DNA of 58,209 nt from the NCBI GenBank assembly GCA_946615905.1, contig CAMOIE010000020.1, forward strand, positions 1 through 58,209, written 5' to 3'. A program made the translations under genes and the position numbers. Under the pieces are notes generated by a model. That model was not told the origin of the DNA and searched no databases. It worked only from the letters and a program-made list of their open reading frames with translations. Every line of letters begins with the position of its first letter. Positions within the stretch are counted from its first letter, which is position 1. This stretch comes from an uncultured Treponema sp. (GTDB lineage Bacteria; Spirochaetota; Spirochaetia; Treponematales; Treponemataceae). Below are positions 51,335 through 58,209 of the stretch, one piece after another.

Positions 51335-52918
51335 TTAGAATGAAGCCAAAGTTCTTTCTATTCTTTCGACTGACTCTTCCTGTCCGAGAATCGCGATAGA
51401 GCCAATCAGAGGCGGAGAAACCCTGCTGCCTGTAACAGCCATGCGTATGGGCATCATGAAATCACCGAGTTTAATTCCAAGCTCCTCAGAGCAGGCCTTG
51501 GCGAATTCCTCAGCCTCCTCGTGGCTGACCTCAAAGACCTTGGCGACAAATTCCTTTGCCTTCTCCAGGACTTTCTTTGTCATCTCCTCGCCGTTTTCCT
51601 TGAAGCGTTTGGGAATGATTTCCTCTTTCGGCGGAACCGCAGGCTCTGTGAACAAGAAGTGAACCATCTCAGCAGCGTCCGTCAGGAAGTGAAGTCTTTC
51701 CTTAATCAACGGCATGAGCTTCATCAAAGCGGCCTTAACGTCAGCGGAAGTCATGTTCATAGACTTGTCAACGCAGTAAGGCTCTCCGTCCTCTCCAAGC
51801 GCGACTCCTGAGAATTTGGGGCCGACATTCGGCTTCGGGGCGGGATTTCCCTCTGGAATTTCAAGCGCGCCATCACCTGTTCCTGTGATGAAAGGCAGAG
51901 TCCACTTGTAAAGCTCCTCGTCAGTCAGCATACGGATGTAGTTTCCGTTGTAGAACTCAAGTTTTTTATAGTCAAATACGGCCGGAGCCTTGTTCAAATG
52001 CTCAAGCTTGAAATTTTTGGCAAGCTCCTCAAGAGTATAGAATTCCTTGCCCTCCTCATAGGAGCAGCCGAGCAAGGCGACATAGTTGATAATCGCCTGG
52101 GGCAGATAGCCTCTCGCACGGAATTCATTGAGGGAAGTAGAGCCGTGGCGTTTTGAGAGCTTCTTTCCGTCAGAGCCGTTGACCATCGGAAGGTGGCAGA
52201 ATTCAGGATGTTCCCAGCCGAAAGCGCGGTACATCTGAACGTGAAGCGGAGTTGAAGGAATCCACTCCTGGGCGCGCATGACATGGCTGACCTTCATCAT
52301 GTGGTCGTCAACGATATTAGCCAAGTGGTATGTCGGGAAGCCGTCGCTTTTGAGCAGAACCGGATCCGGGGAAATATCCTCGTTCTTCCAGATGATGTCA
52401 CCGAGCAGGTGGTCATGGAATTTCGTCTCGCCCTCAAGCGGGACTTTAAGACGGATGACGTAAGGCTTTCCAGCGTCAAGGTTTGCCTTAACTTCCTCCT
52501 GGGTCAGGTGGCGGCAGTTGCGGTCGTAGCCGGGAGCCATCTTGTTCTCAGTCTGGATTTTGCGGATTCTCTCAAGACGCTCAGCATCGCAGAAGCAGTA
52601 GTAGGCCTCACCTTTTTCAACGAGTTCCTGCGCGTATTTTTTGTAAAGGTCAAAACGCTCGCTCTGAACGTAGGGGCCGTACTCTCCGCCCTTGTCTCCG
52701 CCTTCATCCCAGTCGATTCCGAGCCAAGCCATAGTGTCATAAAGATTCTTGACGTATTTCTCGTCGTAGCGGGTGCGGTCTGTGTCCTCCAAGCGGAGGA
52801 TGAATTTTCCGCCCTTTGAGCGGGCAAAAAGATAATTAAAAAGAGCTGTCCTAACACCGCCGATATGCTGCATTCCTGTCGGTGACGGCGCGTAGCGGAC
52901 TCTTACTTCTTCACTCAT
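51335..52918 (-). CDS. gltX: Glutamyl-tRNA synthetase
   Basis: A 527-residue class I synthetase. The HIGH-type motif is HIGG in YAPSPTGMQHIGGVRTALF, followed by LRLEDTDRTRYDEKY, and KLSKRHG lies near residue 250. Length is normal for bacterial GluRS. Without a GlnRS the enzyme must also make Glu-tRNA(Gln) for GatCAB; gatB and a tRNA-Gln are in the window, and whether a GlnRS exists elsewhere is not known. Confidence 0.96.
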   Translation of the reverse strand: MSEEVRVRYAPSPTGMQHIGGVRTALFNYLFARSKGGKFILRLEDTDRTRYDEKYVKNLYDTMAWLGIDWDEGGDKGGEYGPYVQSERFDLYKKYAQELVEKGEAYYCFCDAERLERIRKIQTENKMAPGYDRNCRHLTQEEVKANLDAGKPYVIRLKVPLEGETKFHDHLLGDIIWKNEDISPDPVLLKSDGFPTYHLANIVDDHMMKVSHVMRAQEWIPSTPLHVQMYRAFGWEHPEFCHLPMVNGSDGKKLSKRHGSTSLNEFRARGYLPQAIINYVALLGCSYEEGKEFYTLEELAKNFKLEHLNKAPAVFDYKKLEFYNGNYIRMLTDEELYKWTLPFITGTGDGALEIPEGNPAPKPNVGPKFSGVALGEDGEPYCVDKSMNMTSADVKAALMKLMPLIKERLHFLTDAAEMVHFLFTEPAVPPKEEIIPKRFKENGEEMTKKVLEKAKEFVAKVFEVSHEEAEEFAKACSEELGIKLGDFMMPIRMAVTGSRVSPPLIGSIAILGQEESVERIERTLASF

Positions 52919-53061
52919 AAATAAAACCTCTATTAAAAATTGTATCTTGCAAAAATATCAAAAATCTTACCGAAATTCCGTGAAAGATTCAATTAACACC
53001 CAGACACAAAGCGAGACGGTCTTTAATTGTAATAAAAAGTGATTTTTGCTAAATTGAAGGC

Positions 53062-54174
53062 ATGAGTCAAAACACATTCGGTTCCGCATTCAAGGTCACG
53101 ACATTCGGCGAAAGCCACGGGGCGGCGTTGGGCTGCATTATCGACGGTTGCCCGGCAGGATTAAAAATCACAAGGGACGACATCCAGTCAGACCTAAATA
53201 GAAGAAGACCCGGCGCGTCATTCGCAGGCCAAAGCAACGCGGCCGTCACGGCGAGAAAAGAAGCGGACGAAGTTGAAATCTTAAGCGGAGTTTTTGAGGA
53301 AAAATCCGAGGGCACTCCAATCGCCCTTCTCATCAGAAACACTTCCCAGCACTCAAAAGACTACGGAAATTTGGCGGGCACATTCAGGCCCGGTCATGCA
53401 GACTTCACATATTTTGAAAAATACGGCTTTAGAGACTACAGGGGCGGCGGACGCTCAAGCGGAAGGGAGACAGCGGCAAGAGTCGCGGCAGGCGCGGTCG
53501 CAAAAAGGCTGGTTCTCGCGCTGACTGACGGAAAGGCGAAAGTCACGGCGTACACAGAAAGGGCAGCCGGAATCTCAATAGAAAAAACTGATTTTGACAA
53601 AATAGAAAAGAATCCCCTGCGGGCGGCTGACTGCGAGGCGGCAAAAAAAATGCAGGCCAAAATCGAGGAATTCAGAAGTCAGGGAAATTCCGCAGGAGGA
53701 ATAGTCGCCTGCAAAATCGAGGGGATTCCGGCGGGACTCGGGGAACCGGTCTTCGGGAAGCTCGACGCCCTTCTCGCCCAGGCGGTCATGTCAGTCGGAG
53801 CCATAAAGGGAATAGAATTCGGATCCGGCTTCGACGCGGCAGACGCATCAGGAAAGGAAAACAACGACAAAATGCGGGCGGCTCAAGACGGAAAGTCCGT
53901 GGAATTTTTGACAAACAACGCCGGCGGAATCTTAGGCGGCATCTCAAACGGAAACGAGATATTTTTCAGGGCGGCGGTAAAACCAGTCCCGTCTATCTTT
54001 TTGCAGCAGGAGACAGTCTCCTTTGACGGTGAAAGATTCACAGACGCTGATTTAGTCATCGAAGGCCGCCACGACGTATGCCTCTGCCCCAGAATCGTCC
54101 CCGTAATAGAGGCCATGGTCTGGCTGGTTCTTGCCGACATGCTTTTACAGCAGCAGAACGCGAGAGTAAACTAG
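53062..54174 (+). CDS. aroC: Chorismate synthase
   Basis: A 370-residue FMN-dependent enzyme ending the shikimate pathway. Signatures are SAFKVTTFGESHGAALGCII, RRRPGASFAGQSN, RPGHADFTYFEKYGFRDYRG and GGRSSGRETAARVAAGAV. TTGTAA (53027-53032), a 17-bp spacer and TAAATT (53050-53055) end six bases before the ATG, so the mRNA may be leaderless; GAAGG is only one base from the ATG and too close to serve as a ribosome site. Confidence 0.96.
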   Translation: MSQNTFGSAFKVTTFGESHGAALGCIIDGCPAGLKITRDDIQSDLNRRRPGASFAGQSNAAVTARKEADEVEILSGVFEEKSEGTPIALLIRNTSQHSKDYGNLAGTFRPGHADFTYFEKYGFRDYRGGGRSSGRETAARVAAGAVAKRLVLALTDGKAKVTAYTERAAGISIEKTDFDKIEKNPLRAADCEAAKKMQAKIEEFRSQGNSAGGIVACKIEGIPAGLGEPVFGKLDALLAQAVMSVGAIKGIEFGSGFDAADASGKENNDKMRAAQDGKSVEFLTNNAGGILGGISNGNEIFFRAAVKPVPSIFLQQETVSFDGERFTDADLVIEGRHDVCLCPRIVPVIEAMVWLVLADMLLQQQNARVN

Positions 54175-54317
54175 GGAGTATTCAGAGTTTGAGCCACCAC
54201 GCGAATTGGACATACCATGCGTAGTGGAGGAACATACAAAGTTACGAACTGCATTTTGCAATTTTCTTCTGCAATATCTGAATTTGAAAAAAAAAGTACC
54301 GAATTTATGTTATTTTA

Positions 54318-54353
54318 TTGACGCGTATTAAAAAGGTAATATAATAAGTTACT
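54318..54353 (+). promoter_or_regulatory. Promoter of the ATPase/TOPRIM pair
   Basis: TTGACG (54318-54323), a 16-bp spacer and TATAAT (54340-54345), then eight bases to the GTG start at 54354. No Shine-Dalgarno sequence is seen, so transcription would begin at or next to the GTG. Confidence 0.6.
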
Positions 54354-55793
54354 GTGAATAATATTATCCTAAGATTAGAATCAATCGAAGTTGAAAATCT
54401 TAAAAATGTTGTAGATGGTAAAATATCACTTCTAGGCTCTTCGCCGGTCAGCACTACACTGGCCAACATTTCTGCAAATTCTTTAATAAGTGATATAATT
54501 GGAATTTATGGTCAAAACGGATCAGGCAAAACCGCTGTAGTTGATAGCTTTTATTTTCTAAAAAAAATGCTTTCTGGAGAAGAACTGGATTCAGATACAG
54601 AAAAATATATAAAAGATAAATCAAAATATTTCAAATGCTCATTCGTTTTTTTCTTATTCAAGACAGACTCAACAAATAAAATTGCCGTCAGCTATTCATT
54701 TTCTGTTGGCCATAACGGCAAATCTTTTTTCTTACAGGCAGAAGAATTAAAATTTGCCACTTTGACTATAGGAAAAAAACTGTCTTACAAAAAAATAATT
54801 GATTACAATTCTGACCTTGATAAATATTATGAAAACTTTTCAAGTGCAGAATATTTATCTTTAATCAAAAGACAACCTGATGACGTCTTTAAAAGACTTC
54901 AAGCATTTTTATTACTTAATAAGGATTTAAAAAAATCGTTTATATTTGCATCACAGAACATGTCGCTATTGATAAAAGCTTTCTCAAAAGAGCGATTTGT
55001 AAATACAGTTCTAAAAAGTCTTAACAGATACGCAAGGAGTTATCTGTTCGTATTTAGAAATGACTTTTCTGCAAAAAATATGACAGGCATCGAATTTCAC
55101 CTTTCTTTTTCAAGTGATATGGAAAACAAAAGGCTTATTGCAGAATTCATGTATAATTACAGTACCCAGTCTATTTTGTTACCCGAAAGAGCATTCGTTT
55201 TATGGAATAAAATAATTGAAAATCTAAATTGCGTTCTCCGTAAAATAATCTTTGACATGACTATCTCTCTTGAAAAATTAGAAATTACTGCTAATGAAAA
55301 AGGCGAAAAGCTTTACAAAGTCATGCTTTTTTCTAACCGCAAGGGTACTCTGATTCCAATGAAATACGAGTCGGACGGAGTAAAAAAACTTGTTTCAATG
55401 CTAGGGGTTATTATTAATATGTATAATAATCCGGCCGTTACATTGGTAATTGACGAATTGGATTCAGGAATATTCGAATATCTGCTTGGTGAAATAGTAA
55501 AAGTTTTGGAAGAAAGCGGAAAGGGACAGTTCATTTTCACTTCCCACAATCTTCGTCCATTGGAATTATTGGATTATAAATCTCTTTACTTTACAACAAT
55601 AAATGAGAATAACAGATACATTCAGCTATCAGCCATAAAAACAAATAATAATGTCCGTAAGGTTTATTATAATGCAGTTCAACTTGGTGGTCAGAAAGAA
55701 GAATTGTATGATATGGTCGATACATCAGAGATAAGAGATTCTTTGCATGAAGCTGGTTATTTTACCAACAATGGAGAAAAAGCAGATGCCTAA
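54354..55793 (+). CDS. AAA15/21-type ATPase of a putative two-gene defence system
   Basis: A 479-residue ABC/SMC-like ATPase related to the AAA15/AAA21 (OLD-like) group. Walker A is GQNGSGKT (53-60), Walker B is VIDELDSGIF near 365-374, and FTSHNLRP near 395 is the switch His. The middle is helical and charged. It starts with GTG and overlaps the next gene by 8 bases. The region is AT-richer than its flanks, suggesting transfer. The architecture (ATPase then TOPRIM-like partner) resembles PARIS and AbiL-type abortive infection systems, but the family match is inference. Confidence 0.75.
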   Translation: MNNIILRLESIEVENLKNVVDGKISLLGSSPVSTTLANISANSLISDIIGIYGQNGSGKTAVVDSFYFLKKMLSGEELDSDTEKYIKDKSKYFKCSFVFFLFKTDSTNKIAVSYSFSVGHNGKSFFLQAEELKFATLTIGKKLSYKKIIDYNSDLDKYYENFSSAEYLSLIKRQPDDVFKRLQAFLLLNKDLKKSFIFASQNMSLLIKAFSKERFVNTVLKSLNRYARSYLFVFRNDFSAKNMTGIEFHLSFSSDMENKRLIAEFMYNYSTQSILLPERAFVLWNKIIENLNCVLRKIIFDMTISLEKLEITANEKGEKLYKVMLFSNRKGTLIPMKYESDGVKKLVSMLGVIINMYNNPAVTLVIDELDSGIFEYLLGEIVKVLEESGKGQFIFTSHNLRPLELLDYKSLYFTTINENNRYIQLSAIKTNNNVRKVYYNAVQLGGQKEELYDMVDTSEIRDSLHEAGYFTNNGEKADA

Positions 55794-56532
55794 AAAAAAG
55801 ATACTCCTTTTTCTTGTTGAAGGTCCAAGTGATAAAACAGCATTGGATTCGTTAATAAAAAAAATTATAGATGTGAACCTAAAAGTCAGTTTTGATGATT
55901 TTGGTGGAGATATATTAACAAAGTTTGCTAAAATACAGACAGTAAAAAAGTCTGTTGGTAGCGAAATAAATTCTTTTATGGACAAATATGGTTTTGAAAA
56001 AAAGAATTTATATAAAGTTGTACACTTAATTGACATCGATGGTTGTTATATCCCTGATTCCAATATCATTTTCAATTCTAAATATACTAAAGAAGTGGGA
56101 TGTTTTTATTCTTTCAATAAAATTGAAACTGACAATGTGAAACAAAAAATTAACCGCAATGCCACCAAACGGTCAGCAATAGAAGCGTTGACTACCATGC
56201 AGAAATCAGTAATCTTGGGGACAATTCCATACGAAATCTATTATTTTTCTTGCAATCTGGATCATGTATTACATGATAATCCAAATCTTAATGATTTTGA
56301 CAAGGTAGAATATGCCTATAATTTCAAGAAAAAATATATCGACAGACCTTCGGATTTTATTCAATTCTTAAAAGATCAACTTCCTCCAAATACAAATAAT
56401 CTCAAAGAAACATGGAACTTCTTAAAGAAAGATAATAATTCATTATCCAAAAGCTCCAATTTTTATTATTTTTTTTCAAAATTGATTAACAGAAAGGGAC
56501 TAGCAACAGAGGGAAAAACCTTCACCGCGTAG
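55786..56532 (+). CDS. TOPRIM-like effector of the putative defence pair
   Basis: A 248-residue protein. The N-terminus KKKILLFLVEGPSDKTALD carries an acidic residue E12 in the position of the TOPRIM glutamate, and VHLIDIDGCYIP carries D83-x-D85, as in the TOPRIM D-x-D motif. The rest is Lys/Asn/Tyr-rich and not recognised. A nuclease or related role is inferred from this motif and from its ATPase partner. GGAG nine bases upstream supports the ATG at 55786. The stop is followed in the same frame by another open stretch, possibly a relic. Confidence 0.6.
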   Translation: MPKKKILLFLVEGPSDKTALDSLIKKIIDVNLKVSFDDFGGDILTKFAKIQTVKKSVGSEINSFMDKYGFEKKNLYKVVHLIDIDGCYIPDSNIIFNSKYTKEVGCFYSFNKIETDNVKQKINRNATKRSAIEALTTMQKSVILGTIPYEIYYFSCNLDHVLHDNPNLNDFDKVEYAYNFKKKYIDRPSDFIQFLKDQLPPNTNNLKETWNFLKKDNNSLSKSSNFYYFFSKLINRKGLATEGKTFTA

Positions 56533-56902
56533 CCGTTCGGAGTAAAGGCCGAGATAGCAATTGACTTCGTCATGGGTAAGAAGCAGACGGCTCAGCTGTC
56601 GAAAAAGAGCTTTAAAATGAACATCCTGAAACTATTTCCATCGTTATTATATCTGATACGCGAAAGTGTCAACGGAATTACAGACGATTTTGCACATCGT
56701 ATTTTTGCTGATGTTGATAAATATTATTAATCCGCACAATGCAGTGCGGGTTGTGCCGAACCTTCTGAAGTCACTGGGCTTCTCCGAGTTCGCAAGAAAG
56801 AAAAATCTTACAATCAAAAAAGCAGCCCCTTTGCTTAAAAAAATGAAAAATGCCTGCTCAAGGCTATTCAGAATTTATAATGCGGTTGCCCTGCCAATCT
56901 AG
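56533..56902 (+). pseudogene. Gene debris downstream of the defence pair
   Basis: After the TAG at 56530-56532 the same frame stays open for about 65 codons (PFGVKAEIAIDFVMGKKQTA and on) with higher GC than the pair before it. A second frame at 56666-56902 would encode 78 residues from a GTG. Neither matches a family known to me and both lack a clear ribosome site. A CCGCAC-AATGCA-GTGCGG hairpin lies at about 56732-56749. It probably consists of remnants left by insertion of the AT-rich pair. The rest of the gap up to 56950 holds only the ispE promoter. Confidence 0.3.
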
Positions 56903-56912
56903 CGTTTATTCG

Positions 56913-56950
56913 TTGACTTTCCTTTAGAAAATCGTATAATTTTAATTGTT
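56913..56950 (+). promoter_or_regulatory. ispE promoter
   Basis: TTGACT (56913-56918), a 16-bp spacer and TATAAT (56935-56940), then ten bases to the ATG. No Shine-Dalgarno sequence is visible and the leader would be about four bases. Confidence 0.6.
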
Positions 56951-57805
56951 ATGTTGTCAGATATTGCGGTTTTTGCGCCGGCCAAGGTGAACATCGGACT
57001 TAAGGTGCTCAAAAAAAGGCCGGACGGATTCCATGGTATCGAAAGCATTTTCCAGACAGTCTCCTTGTACGACAAACTGGAGATTTCGCTGACCGAAAAG
57101 AAAAAAACGTGCATTGTGGAAAGTCCTGACCTAATTCTTCCAGAACAAAATACAATCACGCAGGCTTATTCAACTTTCACCGAGCTGACCGGAATCGATA
57201 CGGGCATCCACGTAAAAATTGAAAAGCAGATTCCTTCCGGCGGCGGACTTGGCGGCGGTTCTTCCGACGGGGCCTCATGTCTGAAAGCCCTTTTCAAGAT
57301 GTTCGGTGTGGAACTGACGGAAAGCATGGCTTTTGAGGCGGCTTCAAAAATCGGAAGCGACGTGTTCTTCTTTCTTCTGGGAGAGGGATGCGCATTGGTT
57401 TCTGGCAGGGGTGAGAATGTATCACCAATCAAAGCCAGAGACGACTTGCATTTTGTGATGGTCTTTCCAAAGGTTCACAGCTCCACAAAAGAAGCATACG
57501 CTTTGATTGACCAGTCCTACGAAAAAGGCAAGAAAGTCAAGTGTCCTGAATTCGGAACGCTGGAACAAATATACAGGCAGCCGGTCAACGACTGGAATTT
57601 CAAGAATTCCTTTACCCCGCTGCTGGCGGAAAAATATCCGCAGATTAAAAACGCGCTCGACTCCGTGATTTCCACGGGGGCAGACTGGGCAGACATGTCC
57701 GGCTCCGGGGCGACAGTTTTTGGCGTTTACCGGGATCAAGCCTCGGCTCAAAAGGCATTCCTGGCACTGAAAGAGGAAGGATTCACCTGCGTCACAGCAG
57801 AGTGA
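56951..57805 (+). CDS. ispE: 4-diphosphocytidyl-2-C-methyl-D-erythritol kinase
   Basis: A 284-residue GHMP kinase of the MEP isoprenoid pathway. Motifs are APAKVNIGLKVLKKRPDGFH at the N-terminus, the ATP-binding PSGGGLGGGSSDGA near 97 and the C-terminal MSGSGATVFGVY near 252. Lengths and motifs are normal. spoVG follows 31 bases later. Confidence 0.95.
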   Translation: MLSDIAVFAPAKVNIGLKVLKKRPDGFHGIESIFQTVSLYDKLEISLTEKKKTCIVESPDLILPEQNTITQAYSTFTELTGIDTGIHVKIEKQIPSGGGLGGGSSDGASCLKALFKMFGVELTESMAFEAASKIGSDVFFFLLGEGCALVSGRGENVSPIKARDDLHFVMVFPKVHSSTKEAYALIDQSYEKGKKVKCPEFGTLEQIYRQPVNDWNFKNSFTPLLAEKYPQIKNALDSVISTGADWADMSGSGATVFGVYRDQASAQKAFLALKEEGFTCVTAE

Positions 57806-57836
57806 TTTGCCCGCAAGGGCTAAAAAGGAGAATGCT

Positions 57837-58118
57837 ATGGAAGTAACAGAACTGCGCATCCGAAAAGTGGAAGCCGAAGGGAAACTCCGCGCTTACGTTA
57901 CGGTTACATTTGACAACTGTTTTGTCGTGCACAATGTAAAAATCATCGAGGGAAAGAGCGGCCTGTTCATCGCGATGCCAAGCCGAAAGACTGCCAACGG
58001 TGAGTACAAGGATGTAGCCCATCCTATAAGCCCTGACTTCAGGAACGCCCTGCAGCAGAAGATTCTTGATGAATACAATGCAGGCCACGTTGAGGAAGCG
58101 GGAGCCGAGGAAGACTGA
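57837..58118 (+). CDS. spoVG: SpoVG family regulator
   Basis: A 93-residue SpoVG, a small nucleic-acid-binding regulator that in spirochaetes binds DNA and RNA. It begins MEVTELRIRKVEAEGKLRAY, contains VVHNVKIIEGKSGLFIAMPS and ends in an acidic tail. AAAAGGAG eight bases upstream sets the ATG at 57837. It is next to ispE, as in many Firmicutes and spirochaetes. Confidence 0.95.
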   Translation: MEVTELRIRKVEAEGKLRAYVTVTFDNCFVVHNVKIIEGKSGLFIAMPSRKTANGEYKDVAHPISPDFRNALQQKILDEYNAGHVEEAGAEED

Positions 58119-58148
58119 CTTCCTCAGCAGAATAAATTCGTAATTTTT

Positions 58149-58209
58149 TGGGACGTCGTCAAGCGGTAAGACAACGGCTTTTGGTGCCGTCATTCCACAG
58201 GTTCGAATC
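58149..58209 (+). tRNA. tRNA-Gln (TTG), cut by the window end
   Basis: The acceptor 5' arm TGGGACG, a D arm with AAGCGGTAA, the anticodon stem ACGGC/GCCGT around TTTTGGT (anticodon TTG), and the T arm start GTTCGAATC are visible. The 3' part lies beyond the window. In an organism using GatCAB this tRNA is charged with Glu first and amidated. Confidence 0.85.

Overview
The window looks like a chromosomal segment of a host-associated spirochaete, most likely a gut or rumen Treponema. This is inferred from protein character and gene content: a pectin-degrading secreted esterase, LPP20-type and other lipoproteins, a methyl-accepting chemotaxis protein, several c-di-GMP proteins, a GatCAB-type glutamine route and a MEP-pathway kinase. 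Base composition is moderate over most of the window. It becomes clearly AT-richer in cas1/cas2/array and in the ATPase pair near 54.4-56.5 kb.

Layout. 0.4-2 kb: small genes (macro-domain-like protein, DUF5680 protein, mismatch/hypoxanthine DNA glycosylase). 2.0-3.4 kb: class II Fic protein. 3.4-5.8 kb: a redox module made of a DUF134-NifX fusion regulator divergent from ferredoxin, a membrane 4Fe-4S protein and a C_GCAxxG_C_C protein. 5.9-8.4 kb: Gfo/Idh/MocA oxidoreductase, bacteriohemerythrin and a 2H phosphoesterase interrupted by a repeat. 8.8-15.8 kb: a complete type II-C CRISPR-Cas locus. It has a 25-repeat array, then cas2, cas1, a toxin-antitoxin pair and cas9 on the minus strand, with tracrRNA divergent from cas9. 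15.8-20.1 kb: two tandem diguanylate cyclases and a chemotaxis receptor. 20.3-24 kb: gatB and three lipoproteins. 24.2-28.1 kb: a 1273-residue pectin methylesterase/acetylesterase. 28.2-38 kb: cell-envelope genes (DacF, degenerate deacetylase, zinc ribbon, M23 peptidase, LepB, FtsI-type PBP, DUF115 protein) and a possible small RNA. 38.1-45.9 kb: HD-GYP protein, orphan binding lipoprotein, GntP permease with glycerate kinase, CTP synthase and an acidic protein. 45.9-52.9 kb, minus strand: rsfS, LCP, yqeK, nadD, obgE, rpmA, prp, rplU, gltX. 53.1-58.2 kb: aroC, an ATPase plus TOPRIM-like pair that looks like a defence system, ispE, spoVG and a truncated tRNA-Gln.

Three themes recur. First, each CRISPR repeat ends in a perfect TATAAT with TTGACC 16 bp upstream, so each spacer probably has its own promoter; a terminator just after the array fits plus-strand transcription. 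Second, at least nine genes have a -10 box only 6-10 nt before the start codon and no usable Shine-Dalgarno sequence, which suggests leaderless or near-leaderless mRNAs. Third, intergenic regions carry families of hairpin-rich repeats with short conserved linkers, and one copy lies in frame inside a coding sequence.
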